64,000 bases of DNA from Oceanibium sediminis (GCF_003265325.1 NZ_QGNX01000010.1:32791-96790), one strand, 5' to 3'. Shown: positions 38,273 through 47,574, numbered from the stretch's first letter. Translations and numbers: made by a program. The notes: generated from the sequence alone by a model not told the origin.

Positions 38273-38299
38273 TTGACATCATGGTCCAACGTATACAAA
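38273..38299 (+). promoter_or_regulatory. Promoter of the peptide-transporter operon with candidate operator
   Basis: TTGACA at 38273-38278 and, 15 bases on, TACAAA (38294-38299); GTATAC at 38291-38296 overlaps the -10. The transporter ATG is 87 bases downstream. Confidence 0.5.
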
Positions 38300-38385
38300 T
38301 CTGATCGCCGAGCGGGCGGCCCTTTGGCATGCGCGGTCCAAGGAAAAGCCCATGCAGGGCGTAAAACTCGATAGGGAGAAAAAAG

Positions 38386-39858
38386 ATGATTTTTGGAAGG
38401 GCGGTTTTTGCCGCTGCTGTGTATGGCTTTGCAACGATGTTGCCCGCCCAGGCGCAGCAGGTGGTGATTGCAATCGGATCCGAGCCGACGACGCTTGATC
38501 CGCAATTGCGCGAAGACGGCGGTGAACGCGCCGTCACCGACAATATTTTTGAAACCCTGATGGTGCGTGACGCGACCGGCGCGCTGAAGCCCGGGCTGGC
38601 CGCAAGCGATCCGGTGCAGGTATCGGACTCCGTCTGGGAGATCACGCTGCGCGAAGGCATTTCCTTTCACAACGGAGAGCCCTTCAACGCCGATACCGTG
38701 GTGTATTCGATCGAGCGGATCATCGACCCCGAGTACAATTCCGAACAGGCCTCGTTCTTTTCCTCCATCGTTGGGGCTGACAAGATCGACGACCTGACCG
38801 TCAGTGTCGAAACGGAGGGGCCGGATCCGATCCTGCCCGCACGTCTTTACTGGATGAAGATGGTGCCGCCGGAGGCCGCCGAAGCAGAGGACTTCGCCGC
38901 CAACCCCGTGGGGACGGGCCCCTACAAGTTCGTCAGCTGGGATCGCGGCAACGAGATCGTTCTCGACGTCAACGCCGACTACTGGGGCGAAGCGCCCGAG
39001 ATCAAGGACGTCACCTTCCGCTTCATCTCGGAATTCGGCACCCGCCTGTCCAGCCTTCTGTCCGGCGAAGTCGACCTGATCACCAACCTGCTGCCAGAGT
39101 TCGTAGCCCAGGTTCCGCAGGCCAAAAGCGTCAGCGGGCTGGAACTGCCCATCATCATCCTGGACGCGGATGAAGGGCCGACCGCGGACGTGCGTGTCCG
39201 CCAGGCGCTGAACCTGGCCGTGGACAAGGTCGCCCTGGCCGAGGCGCTGTACGCGGGCTACGCCGACGTGGCGCAGGGGCAGCTGATGGCGCCCTCGTTC
39301 TTCGGCTTCAATCCCGACGTTCCCGGCTATGGCTACGACCCCGAGCGGGCGCGCGAGCTGATCGCCGAGGCCGGCGCCGAGGGAATCGAGATCGAGCTTG
39401 TGGGCACCGCAGGGCGTTGGCTGAAGGACCGCGAAGTCGTGGAAGTCGTCGCTGAGTTCTGGTCCGAGATCGGTGTCGAGCCGAACGTGCGGATCTTCGA
39501 GTTCGGCGAATACCTGAACCGGTTGTTCGACCGGGAAACGCGCGCCGACGCCATCTTCGTTGTGAACTCCAACGAGATGCTGGACGCTGACCGCCCGCTG
39601 TCCGCCTACTATCACAAGGACGGTGTCGGTTCCTCGAACACCAACGCGGAAATGGCCGCCAACATCGACGCGGCGCGCAGCGAGACCGATGTCTCCAAGC
39701 GCGAGGCGCTCTACCACGATATCCTGCAAACCGCCTACGACGAGGCGTACTTCCTGTTCCTGCTCAACATCAACGACATCTACGGTACGTCCGAGCGTCT
39801 GGAGTGGGAACCCCGGGTCGACGCGAAGATCCTCATCTCCACGATGTCGGTGGACTGA
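38386..39858 (+). CDS. Peptide/nickel-type ABC transporter substrate-binding protein (SBP_bac_5)
   Basis: This 490-residue periplasmic protein has an AGGGAGAAAAAAG site and a signal peptide (residues 1-24, ending PAQAQ). Family 5 hallmarks are VVIAIGSEPTTLDPQLRE at the mature N-terminus and NPVGTGPYKFVSWDRGNEIVL. The family binds di- and oligopeptides, glutathione, opines and other amide-like solutes. It is the first gene of a ten-gene run to 48,804. An 11-bp hairpin follows the stop. Confidence 0.93.
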   Translation: MIFGRAVFAAAVYGFATMLPAQAQQVVIAIGSEPTTLDPQLREDGGERAVTDNIFETLMVRDATGALKPGLAASDPVQVSDSVWEITLREGISFHNGEPFNADTVVYSIERIIDPEYNSEQASFFSSIVGADKIDDLTVSVETEGPDPILPARLYWMKMVPPEAAEAEDFAANPVGTGPYKFVSWDRGNEIVLDVNADYWGEAPEIKDVTFRFISEFGTRLSSLLSGEVDLITNLLPEFVAQVPQAKSVSGLELPIIILDADEGPTADVRVRQALNLAVDKVALAEALYAGYADVAQGQLMAPSFFGFNPDVPGYGYDPERARELIAEAGAEGIEIELVGTAGRWLKDREVVEVVAEFWSEIGVEPNVRIFEFGEYLNRLFDRETRADAIFVVNSNEMLDADRPLSAYYHKDGVGSSNTNAEMAANIDAARSETDVSKREALYHDILQTAYDEAYFLFLLNINDIYGTSERLEWEPRVDAKILISTMSVD

Positions 39859-39867
39859 CTGGATAGA

Positions 39868-39894
39868 TGAAGGGGGCCGCAGTGGCCCCCTTCA
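39868..39894 (+). terminator. Intercistronic hairpin after the binding-protein gene
   Basis: A perfect 11-bp stem (TGAAGGGGGCC and complement) with loop GCAGT starts nine bases after the stop. Without a T run it is more likely a stabiliser or partial attenuator that raises binding-protein level over the permeases. Confidence 0.65.
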
Positions 39895-39961
39895 CGCAGA
39901 TTGAACGTGGAAGTGACAGCAGGCACGCGATGTGTGCGGCTGCAGCCTGAAGGAAAAATCG

Positions 39962-40882
39962 ATGGGGCGAATTCTCCTGCTTAGGTCCTGGCACGGACTG
40001 ATCGTAATCATGGGGGTGACGATCGTTGTCTTTGTCGTCACCCGAATGATCGGCGATCCGGTGGACATCATGTTGCCGCTGGAAGCCACCGCAGAGCAAA
40101 GAGCGGCCTTCGAGCACCAGCTCGGGCTCGACCGGCCAATACTTGTACAGTTTTTCGATTACGTCTGGTCCCTGGCCCAGTTCGACCTCGGCGACTCGCT
40201 CTGGCAGAACCGGCCGGCGCTGGAAATCATCCTCGAACGGCTGCCCCTGACGCTGTACCTCTGCTTCTCGGCGATCGCCGTCGCCGTCCTGGTCGCGGTG
40301 CCAATGGGCGTCATCGCCGCGCTGAAGCCCGGCGGCATCATCGACAAGATCACCGTCCTGCTCAGCCTTGGCGCGCTGTCCGTGCCGCAGTTCTGGTTGG
40401 GCCTTCTGTTCATCATGGTTTTCGCGGTGCAGCTCGGCTGGCTGCCGGCGGGTGGTGCGGCATCCTTCAAGCACCTGATCCTGCCCGCGCTGACGCTGGC
40501 CATCCCCACGATGACGCGGCTCGTCATGGTCGTGCGCTCGCAGATGATGGACGAGCTGAACGCCCAATACGTCAAGACCGCCGAGGCGAAGGGGATGCCC
40601 CTGTTCCGCATCGTCGGCCTGCACGCGATGCGCAACTGCGCCGTGCCCGTGATGACGCTGACCGCCTGGGAATTCATCCGGATCCTGTCCGGCTACACGG
40701 TGGTGGTGGAAACGGTGTTCGCGTGGCCCGGTCTGGGGCTGATTGCCCTGCAGGCCATCGAGCGCCAGGACCTGGTGCTGCTACAGGCCATCGTCTTCGT
40801 GATCGCCGTGATCGTCGTCGTTTTCAACCTTGCCGTGGACATCATCTACAAGGTGATCGACCCGCGTATCAAACTGGATTGA
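39962..40882 (+). CDS. Peptide ABC transporter permease (DppB-like)
   Basis: This 306-residue protein has its start at ATG 39962 with AAGGAAAAA upstream. About six membrane segments; N-terminal signature VTRMIGDPVDIMLP and the EAA loop KTAEAKGMPLFRIVGLHAMRN near the C-terminal half. Inner-membrane channel subunit paired with the following gene. Confidence 0.94.
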   Translation: MGRILLLRSWHGLIVIMGVTIVVFVVTRMIGDPVDIMLPLEATAEQRAAFEHQLGLDRPILVQFFDYVWSLAQFDLGDSLWQNRPALEIILERLPLTLYLCFSAIAVAVLVAVPMGVIAALKPGGIIDKITVLLSLGALSVPQFWLGLLFIMVFAVQLGWLPAGGAASFKHLILPALTLAIPTMTRLVMVVRSQMMDELNAQYVKTAEAKGMPLFRIVGLHAMRNCAVPVMTLTAWEFIRILSGYTVVVETVFAWPGLGLIALQAIERQDLVLLQAIVFVIAVIVVVFNLAVDIIYKVIDPRIKLD

Positions 40883-40886
40883 GCCC

Positions 40887-41912
40887 ATGGAATACCCTTC
40901 AGATTCCACCCATCCCGACGGGGACGAGGCGCCAGACCTGAACGCGCCCCAGATCCAGGAGGAAGAAAAGACAAGCACCTTTGCCAAAGCGAAAGCCCTG
41001 CTGAGCGAGTTGTGGCACGACAAGCCCGGCTTCGTCGGCTTCGTGATCATCGTGGCGCTGGTGCTGATGGCCATCTTCGCGCCGCTGATCGCACCCTATG
41101 ACCCGGCCGAGCAATCGCTGCGCGCGCGCCTCATCCCGCCGGTCTGGCAGGAACGCGGCACGTGGGAGCATGTGCTGGGCACCGATCACCTCGGGCGCGA
41201 TATCCTAAGCAGGATCATCCACGGCTCCCGCATCTCGATGATCGTCGGGGTGGCGGTGGTCGCCCTTGCCGGCGGGTTCGGGATAACCATGGGTCTGATC
41301 GCCGGGTTCTTCGGGGGCCGGATTGATGCTGCGATCATGCGCTTCGTCGATACGATCATCGCCTTTCCGGGCCTGCTGCTGGCGCTTGTCATCCTGGCTG
41401 TCATCGGCCCGTCGATGACCACGGTCATCATCGTGCTCGCGCTGAACGGCTGGATGGTCTACGCGCGGATGACCCGCGGCATCGTCCTGTCGGTGCGCCA
41501 GATGCCCTATGTCGAGGCGGCCGAGATGGTGGGCGGGCGTTCGTTCCACGTGATCTTCCGCCACATCCTTCCGAACATGATGTCGCCCCTGCTGACGCTG
41601 GGCGTGCTGGAGTTTGCGCGGATCGTGCTTGCCGAGGCTGCGCTTTCCTTCCTGGGCCTCGGCATCCAGCCACCGGCGACGTCCTGGGGCCTCGATGTGG
41701 CGAACGGCAAGGATTACCTGTTCGTGGCATGGTGGCTCGTCACCATTCCGGGCTGTGCGATCGCGATCACCGTGCTTGCCATCAACCTGCTGGCGAACTG
41801 GGCGCGGGTGACTTCCGATCCGCAGGAGCGCGAGAAGCGGTTCGCAACCAGCGTCGCTGCAATGCGTCGCCGCAAGAAATCCAGTTCTCCAGCGATACAG
41901 GCGGCAGAATGA
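40887..41912 (+). CDS. Peptide ABC transporter permease (DppC-like)
   Basis: This 341-residue protein has a hydrophilic N-terminal 40-residue extension, then DKPGFVGFVIIVALVLMAIFAPLIAPYDP and LGTDHLGRDILSRIIHGSRISM, the OppC/DppC N-terminal signature; the EAA loop is VEAAEMVGGRSFHVIFRHILPN. Its stop overlaps the ATPase start by four bases (ATGA). Confidence 0.94.
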   Translation: MEYPSDSTHPDGDEAPDLNAPQIQEEEKTSTFAKAKALLSELWHDKPGFVGFVIIVALVLMAIFAPLIAPYDPAEQSLRARLIPPVWQERGTWEHVLGTDHLGRDILSRIIHGSRISMIVGVAVVALAGGFGITMGLIAGFFGGRIDAAIMRFVDTIIAFPGLLLALVILAVIGPSMTTVIIVLALNGWMVYARMTRGIVLSVRQMPYVEAAEMVGGRSFHVIFRHILPNMMSPLLTLGVLEFARIVLAEAALSFLGLGIQPPATSWGLDVANGKDYLFVAWWLVTIPGCAIAITVLAINLLANWARVTSDPQEREKRFATSVAAMRRRKKSSSPAIQAAE

Positions 41913-42925
41913 CCCAGAAACTTCTCGAAATCGATAATCTCGAAGTTCATTTCACCACCCGGCGCGGGGTCGTGCGCGCGGTGCGCGGCGTGTCGCTGTC
42001 GGTGGGAAAGGGCGAAACGCTCGGCCTCGTGGGGGAAAGCGGGTCCGGCAAATCGGTCACGTCGCAGGCGGCCATGGGCCTTGTCCATATCCCCGGTGAG
42101 ATCGTGGGCGGTGACATCCGCTGGAAGGGCCAGTCCCTGCTCGGGCCGGAAGGCCATCCGCTGTCGCGGCGCATCCGCGGGCGGGAAATGGCGATGATCT
42201 TTCAGGACGCGATGACCTCGCTCAACCCGCTCTTCACCTGCGGCCAGCAGATCACCGAGGTGCTGCGCTACCATCGCAAGATGAACAAGGCGCAGGCGCA
42301 GGCGCGCGCGTTGGAACTGTTCGAACTGGTCGGCATCAGCGCCCCGCTGGAGCGTTTGAACCAGTACCCGTTCGAAATGTCGGGCGGCATGCGCCAGCGT
42401 GGCATGATCGCGATGGCCCTGGCCTGTGAGCCGGAACTGCTTATCGCGGACGAGCCGACGACCGCGCTGGACGTGACGATCCAGGCGCAGATCCTCGAGC
42501 TGTTGCAGGATCTTCAGAAGCGGCTGGACCTGTCGATCATCATGATCACCCACGACCTTGGCGTCGTCGCGGGGCTCTGCGACCGGGTGGCGGTGATGTA
42601 CGGCGGGCAGATCGTCGAGGAGGCGTCGGCGGACGAGATCTTCTCGCACCCCGCGCATCCCTACACGATGGGGCTGCTGCGCTCGACGCCCCGGATCGAC
42701 GGAAAAGACGATCGGATGGTGTCTATCGCCGGGTCCCCGCCAGACCTGTTGCAGGCGCAGCAGGGCTGCGCCTTCGCAAGCCGCTGCCCGTCGCGGAAAG
42801 CCGAGTGCAGCAGGGACGTGCAACTCAAGGAAATGGCCAGCCGCCAGGTCGCCTGCCGGTTCCCCTTCTCGGGACCCTGGTCGAGAGATTTCAAAGAGAG
42901 GACGGATCACATTGGCACTCGCTGA
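41909..42925 (+). CDS. Peptide ABC transporter ATP-binding protein (DppD-like)
   Basis: This 338-residue ATPase has Walker A GESGSGKS, signature MSGGMRQR, Walker B LLIADEP and H-loop MITHDLG. The C-terminal oligo_HPY region has the Cys motif [15 protein letters not shown], a hallmark of Dpp/Opp ATPases that may bind a 4Fe-4S cluster. Start ATG 41909. Confidence 0.95.
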   Translation: MTQKLLEIDNLEVHFTTRRGVVRAVRGVSLSVGKGETLGLVGESGSGKSVTSQAAMGLVHIPGEIVGGDIRWKGQSLLGPEGHPLSRRIRGREMAMIFQDAMTSLNPLFTCGQQITEVLRYHRKMNKAQAQARALELFELVGISAPLERLNQYPFEMSGGMRQRGMIAMALACEPELLIADEPTTALDVTIQAQILELLQDLQKRLDLSIIMITHDLGVVAGLCDRVAVMYGGQIVEEASADEIFSHPAHPYTMGLLRSTPRIDGKDDRMVSIAGSPPDLLQAQQGCAFASRCPSRKAECSRDVQLKEMASRQVACRFPFSGPWSRDFKERTDHIGTR

Positions 42926-43916
42926 GCAGATCGAACCCGCCGAACCGCTTGTTCGGGTCGAGGACCTGACGGTTCGCTTCCCGGGCGGACGCGCCGGGTT
43001 CTGGGGACAGACCGAACTGGAAGTCCACGCCATCGAACGCATGTCGTTCGAGATTTTCCCGGGCGAAACCCTGGGGCTGGTCGGGGAAAGCGGCTCGGGC
43101 AAGACCACGGCCGGGCGTGCTGTCCTCGGCCGGACCCCGGTCAAAAGCGGCCACATCTACTTTGATGGCCGCGACATCACCAATATCGAGGGCGACGCCC
43201 GGCGGCTTCTCAGCCGGGACATGCAGCTGATCTTCCAGGACCCCTATGCCAGCCTGAACCCCAGGATGCGCATCCTCGACCTGGTGGCGGAGCCGCTCAT
43301 CGTGCACGGCCTCGTGCGCAACCGCGACGAGGCGGTGGACGAGGTCAAGGAACTGCTGCGCAAGGTGGGCCTTCCCGCGAACGCGTTCGAGCGGTTCCCG
43401 CACGCCTTTTCCGGCGGCCAGCGCCAGCGCGTCGTGATCGCCCGCGCGCTTGCGCTGAAACCACGCTTCATCGTGGCGGATGAACCGGTGTCCGCGTTGG
43501 ATGTGTCCATCCGCGCGCAGGTGGTGAACCTTTTGCAGGATCTGCAACAGGAATTCGGGCTGACCTACCTGTTCATCGCCCATGACCTGAGCGTCGTGCA
43601 GCATGTCTCGGACCGGATCGCGATCATGTACGCGGGCAAGCTGTTCGAGATCGGGTCGGCGGATGCGATCTACAGCAACCCCAAGCATCCGTATACCGAG
43701 GCGCTTCTGTCCGCGGTTCCGGTGCCCGATCCGGTCATTCAGCGCAGCCAGAAGCGTATCGTCTTCGAAGGCGAGCCGCCGAGCCCGATCTACCCGCCGA
43801 AAGGGTGCCGCTTTGCGAAACGCTGCCCGCTGGCCACGGCGCAATGTGAAAACGAAGAACCGCCCCTGGCCGAGAAAGCCCCCGGCCAGTTCGCGGCCTG
43901 CTGGAACAGGAATTGA
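42912..43916 (+). CDS. Peptide ABC transporter ATP-binding protein (DppF-like)
   Basis: This 334-residue second ATPase starts at a TTG with GAGAGGA upstream, overlapping DppD by 14 bases. Walker A GESGSGKT, signature FSGGQRQR, Walker B FIVADEP, H-loop FIAHDLS and the C-terminal GCRFAKRCPLATAQC motif. Confidence 0.94.
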   Translation: MALAEQIEPAEPLVRVEDLTVRFPGGRAGFWGQTELEVHAIERMSFEIFPGETLGLVGESGSGKTTAGRAVLGRTPVKSGHIYFDGRDITNIEGDARRLLSRDMQLIFQDPYASLNPRMRILDLVAEPLIVHGLVRNRDEAVDEVKELLRKVGLPANAFERFPHAFSGGQRQRVVIARALALKPRFIVADEPVSALDVSIRAQVVNLLQDLQQEFGLTYLFIAHDLSVVQHVSDRIAIMYAGKLFEIGSADAIYSNPKHPYTEALLSAVPVPDPVIQRSQKRIVFEGEPPSPIYPPKGCRFAKRCPLATAQCENEEPPLAEKAPGQFAACWNRN

Positions 43917-43920
43917 TGAC

Positions 43921-44865
43921 GTGCATGAACCAATAACGACAGGGTCATTCGTTGCCCTGATCACCCCGATGAACAGCGACTACTCGATCGATTTCGCAGG
44001 CTTTGCGGATCTCATGGCGTTTCAGCGCCAGCATGGCACCTCTGCCTTGCTGATCATGGGCTCCTCGGGCGAGGTGTCGATGCTGTCAGAGGCGGAACGC
44101 CACGCGGTGGTGCGCGAAACCGCGCGCCACAAGACGGCGGACATGCCGGTCTGGTACGGCTGCACCGGCCCCACGACCGAGACGACCATCGCCTACGTGC
44201 AGCAGGCCGCCGACGCGGGGGCGGATGGCGCCGTAATCGCCGCGCCGTCCTATATCTGCGGGGCGAACGACGATATCGTGCGCTTCTTCCTCGACGTGGC
44301 GGACGCCTCTCCGATCCCGGTCGGGATCTACAACAACCCGCCGCGGGTCAAGACGGACCTTGGCGTGGCCGATATCCTGCGGCTGGCCGAGCATCCGAAG
44401 ATCGCGGTGCTGAAGGAAAGCACCTCGCGCGTGGGACAGGTGGCGCAGGTCTGCGCGGCGCGCCCGGACGTCAGCATCATGTGCTGCTGCTCGCCCAACC
44501 TCGGGCTTGTCGTGCCCACGATGAGCCTGGGCGGCCACGGGACGGCAAACATGACCGGCAACATCATTCCGGCGGAAATGGCCGAGATATCACGGCCATG
44601 GGGCGACAGGCCCGGCGCGGGACAGGCCTTCCGGGAGGCGTATTTGCGCAACCTGCCGATCCTGCATTTCGTGTACTCGGCGATCAATCCGGTTCCGGTG
44701 AAGACGCTGATGCAGGCTGTCGGGCTGCCCGCCGGCCCGCTGCGGCGGCCGTTGTCGCCGCTCAATCCCGCGGCCCTGTCAAACGGGCTGCGGATCCTGA
44801 AGGAACTCGGGCTCGACAAGTCCTATGAATATCGGCTCCCGGCGGAGGCTTTGGCTGCAGAATGA
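43921..44865 (+). CDS. DapA/DHDPS-family lyase (N-acetylneuraminate lyase superfamily)
   Basis: This 314-residue protein has a GTG start four bases after the transporter. It has the class I aldolase active site: Tyr137 (GIYNNPP) and Schiff-base Lys165 (VLKES), with the GSSGEVSML substrate loop at about 48-55. The family includes dihydrodipicolinate synthase and many 2-oxo-acid lyases and deaminases. Because the essential DapA is expected elsewhere and this gene sits in a transport operon, it is more likely a catabolic 2-oxo-acid aldolase or deaminase. Confidence 0.9.
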   Translation: MHEPITTGSFVALITPMNSDYSIDFAGFADLMAFQRQHGTSALLIMGSSGEVSMLSEAERHAVVRETARHKTADMPVWYGCTGPTTETTIAYVQQAADAGADGAVIAAPSYICGANDDIVRFFLDVADASPIPVGIYNNPPRVKTDLGVADILRLAEHPKIAVLKESTSRVGQVAQVCAARPDVSIMCCCSPNLGLVVPTMSLGGHGTANMTGNIIPAEMAEISRPWGDRPGAGQAFREAYLRNLPILHFVYSAINPVPVKTLMQAVGLPAGPLRRPLSPLNPAALSNGLRILKELGLDKSYEYRLPAEALAAE

Positions 44866-45614
44866 CTGACAATCGCATTATTATCATCACCGGCGCCGGA
44901 AGCGGCATCGGGGCCGCAACTGTCGCGCGGCTGGCCGCGCCGGACACGTCCTTCCTGCTGTCCACCCGCAGCAACCGCGACGGGCTGGAAACCGTCGCCA
45001 ACGCCGCGCGGTGCGCGGGCGCGCAGGTGCACACCTGGCTGGGCGACCTGTCCGAGGAAGGGGCGGCGTCCGAGCTTGTCTCGGTCGCGCGCGACACTTT
45101 CGGCGGGATCGATCAGATCGTCTCCAACGCCGGGAAGGCCAGCAAAAGCGCGTTTCGCGACCTGACCCGCGACGATGTGCTGGCCGCGATGTCGGTGAAC
45201 ACGCTGCCCATGGTGGAGCTGGTTACCGCGGCGATGGACGACCTGGTGCAATCGTCCTGGGGCCGCGTGGTGACGCTGTCGTCTTTCGTGACGCATGACT
45301 TCGGCATCAACGGGGTGCTGTTCCCCGCGACCTCCGCGTCGAAAGGCGCGGTGGAGGCGTTGACCCGCGCCCTGGCGTTCGAACTGGCGCAAAGCGGCGT
45401 GTCCGTGAACTGCGTTGCGCCGGGCTACACGCGCAAGGTCGGCGGGCACGCGGCGATCGGTGCGGAGGCCTGGAAAGCCGCCGCCGCCGCCACGCCCAAC
45501 GGCAAGCTGGCCGAGCCCGAGGATATCGCCGCCACCATCGCTTTCCTGCTGTCGCGCGACGCGGGCCACATCACCGGGCAAGTTCTGCGTGTCGATGGCG
45601 GACTTTCACTGTGA
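44862..45614 (+). CDS. SDR-family protein lacking the catalytic tyrosine
   Basis: This 250-residue Rossmann protein is coupled to the lyase (ATGA). The cofactor motif TGAGSGIG (residues 10-17), SNAG (88-91) and Ser140 are normal, and the C-terminus ends with the VDGG typical of SDRs. In the YxxxK motif the tyrosine is threonine: Thr157-S-A-S-Lys161 (codon ACC). Classical SDRs need that Tyr as proton donor, so this protein may use another chemistry, act as a regulator, or be a damaged enzyme. Confidence 0.9.
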   Translation: MTDNRIIIITGAGSGIGAATVARLAAPDTSFLLSTRSNRDGLETVANAARCAGAQVHTWLGDLSEEGAASELVSVARDTFGGIDQIVSNAGKASKSAFRDLTRDDVLAAMSVNTLPMVELVTAAMDDLVQSSWGRVVTLSSFVTHDFGINGVLFPATSASKGAVEALTRALAFELAQSGVSVNCVAPGYTRKVGGHAAIGAEAWKAAAAATPNGKLAEPEDIAATIAFLLSRDAGHITGQVLRVDGGLSL

Positions 45615-45633
45615 CTTCAGGGGTATCGAATTC

Positions 45634-47232
45634 ATGAAGCGCCTTTCCACGGATCATCACTACCCCTCCCGCCGCTCGCCGCTGATGGCGGACAACGCGG
45701 TGGCCACGTCCCATCCGCTGGCCGCCCAGGCGGGCCTTTCCATGCTTGCGAAAGGGGGCAATGCCGTCGATGCGGCGCTCGCGGCCGCGGTCGTGCTGAC
45801 GCTGGTCGAGCCGACCGGATGCGGCCTTGGCTCGGATGCTTTCGCGATCCTCTGGGATGGCAAGGAACTCCACGGGCTGAACGCCTCGGGGCGCTCGCCC
45901 GCGGCCTGGACGGCCGAGCGGTTCGCCGGATTGGACGATATGCCCGTTGCCGGCTGGGAAAGCGTGACCGTGCCGGGCGCCGTCTCAAGCTGGGTGGCGC
46001 TGTCCGAGCGGTTCGGCAAGCTGCCGTTCGCGGAGCTGTTCGAACCGGCGATCCGCTACGCGACGAAGGGGTTCGAGGTGACCCCGAAGATCGCCGAGCT
46101 CTGGGCCGTCGGCGCCAGGGCGCATCGTGGCCGCCCCGGTTTCGACGAGACCTTCCTGCGCGACGGCCGCCCGCCGCAGGCCGGTGAGCGTTTCGTTCAG
46201 CCCGATATGGCCGTCACCTTCGCCAAGATCGCCGAGAGCAAGGGCCGCGCCTTCTACGAAGGAGAGTTGGCCGAGCGGATCGTCGCGGAAGCTAAGAAGC
46301 ACGGTGCGGCCCTGTCCCTCGACGACATGGCGTCGCACAGGTGTGATTGGTGCGGCACGATTTCCCGCGGTTTCGCGGGGGTCGAGCTGCACGAGATCCC
46401 GCCCAACGGGCAGGGCATCGCCGCGCTGATGGCGCTGGGGATCCTCGAACACACCAATATCCGGGACCTGGACGTGGATTCGGTCGAAGCCGCGCATTTG
46501 CAGATCGAAGCAATCAAGATGGGCTTCCGGGATTCCTGGCACTTCGTGGCCGACCTCGATTTCATGCCCTCGGTCGGCGTCAAGGACCTGCTGGACGACG
46601 CCTACCTCGCCCGGCGCGCGGCCGAAATCGACCCGGCGAAAGCAAAGGATTTCGGCGTCGGCGCGCCGAAGCTTGGCGGGACCGTCTATGTCTCGGCCGC
46701 GGATGAGGACGGGATGATGGTCTCGTTCATCCAGTCGAACTACAAGGGGTTCGGCTCTGGCGTGGCGATCCCCGGAACCGGGATCCACCTGCAGAACCGC
46801 GGCTATGGCTTCAGCCTCGATCCCCGCTCGCAGAACCATGTGGCGGGGCGCAAGCGGCCGTTTCACACGATCATTCCCGGCTTCATCATGGGCCCGGACG
46901 GCCCGCTTGCAAGCTTCGGCGTGATGGGCGGCCCGATGCAGGCGCAGGGGCACATGCAGATGACGCTGAGAACGCAGCTCTGGGGGCAGGACCCGCAGAT
47001 GGCGGCGGATGCGCCGCGCTGGCGTGTCGTCGATGGGCTGAGCGTGGCCTGCGAAGAAACGATGGATCCCGCGATCACTGACGGGCTGCGCGCCCTCGGC
47101 CACGAGATCACCTTCGAATCCCCCGACAGTTCCTTCGGGTTCGGCGGGGCCCAGATCATTCAACGACTTCCCTCCGGCGGCTACATCGCCGGAACCGACC
47201 CGCGCAAGGATGGCGCGGCGGTGGGCTTCTGA
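45634..47232 (+). CDS. Gamma-glutamyltransferase-family N-terminal-nucleophile hydrolase
   Basis: This 532-residue protein has its start at ATG 45634. It has the GGT fold: ATSHPLAAQAGLSMLAKGGNAVDAALA and LVEPTGCGLGSDAF at the N-terminus, then the autoprocessing site with nucleophile Thr350 (LGG-T-VYVSAADEDG), which would split it into large and small subunits. No signal peptide is evident, so the enzyme is probably cytoplasmic. Members hydrolyse gamma-glutamyl amides or transfer the gamma-glutamyl group; others are acylases. Together with the peptide importer this hints at a gamma-glutamyl or amide substrate. Confidence 0.9.
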   Translation: MKRLSTDHHYPSRRSPLMADNAVATSHPLAAQAGLSMLAKGGNAVDAALAAAVVLTLVEPTGCGLGSDAFAILWDGKELHGLNASGRSPAAWTAERFAGLDDMPVAGWESVTVPGAVSSWVALSERFGKLPFAELFEPAIRYATKGFEVTPKIAELWAVGARAHRGRPGFDETFLRDGRPPQAGERFVQPDMAVTFAKIAESKGRAFYEGELAERIVAEAKKHGAALSLDDMASHRCDWCGTISRGFAGVELHEIPPNGQGIAALMALGILEHTNIRDLDVDSVEAAHLQIEAIKMGFRDSWHFVADLDFMPSVGVKDLLDDAYLARRAAEIDPAKAKDFGVGAPKLGGTVYVSAADEDGMMVSFIQSNYKGFGSGVAIPGTGIHLQNRGYGFSLDPRSQNHVAGRKRPFHTIIPGFIMGPDGPLASFGVMGGPMQAQGHMQMTLRTQLWGQDPQMAADAPRWRVVDGLSVACEETMDPAITDGLRALGHEITFESPDSSFGFGGAQIIQRLPSGGYIAGTDPRKDGAAVGF

Positions 47233-47252
47233 CAAAAGGACAGGCAGATATC

Positions 47253-47570
47253 GTGACCAAGATAGTATTCATCGAACCGGACGGCACGCAAAAGACGGTG
47301 GAGGCGCTTGAGGGCGCAAGCCTGATGCTGGCCGCGACCATGGGCGGTGTGGAGGGCATCGCCGCGGAATGCGGCGGCAATTGCGTCTGCGCGACCTGTC
47401 ACTGCCTGGTGCTGGAAGGCCCGGTCGAGTCCCTGTCCGAGATGGGCGAGGACGAGAAGGACACGCTGGAGTTCTCCGCCGAGAAGATCTTCGAGAATTC
47501 CCGCCTGACCTGCCAGTTGGAGGCTTGCCCCGAAATGGACGGGCTGGTCTTCAAGGTCGTGGGTAAATAG
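47253..47570 (+). CDS. 2Fe-2S ferredoxin (adrenodoxin/putidaredoxin type), third of three
   Basis: This 105-residue protein has a GTG start. Ligand spacing Cys40-x5-Cys46-x2-Cys49-x37-Cys87 (AECGGNCVCATC, then TCQL) marks the vertebrate-type ferredoxins that feed monooxygenases. It is followed four bases later by its likely reductase. Confidence 0.93.
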   Translation: MTKIVFIEPDGTQKTVEALEGASLMLAATMGGVEGIAAECGGNCVCATCHCLVLEGPVESLSEMGEDEKDTLEFSAEKIFENSRLTCQLEACPEMDGLVFKVVGK

Positions 47571-47574
47571 GGCC

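Larger units (their letters stand above)
37767..38385 (+). other. Intergenic regulatory region before the peptide transporter
   Basis: About 620 bases without a supported gene. It contains a hairpin at 37830-37861 (probable end of the HDO operon), a perfect TAGTATACTA palindrome at 38116-38125, a TTGACA promoter near 38273 with another GTATAC, and a possible 15-codon leader (ATG 38229, MIRDFHMCQFVAQNA) after AGGGGAAAA that I cannot prove is translated. Confidence 0.6.
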
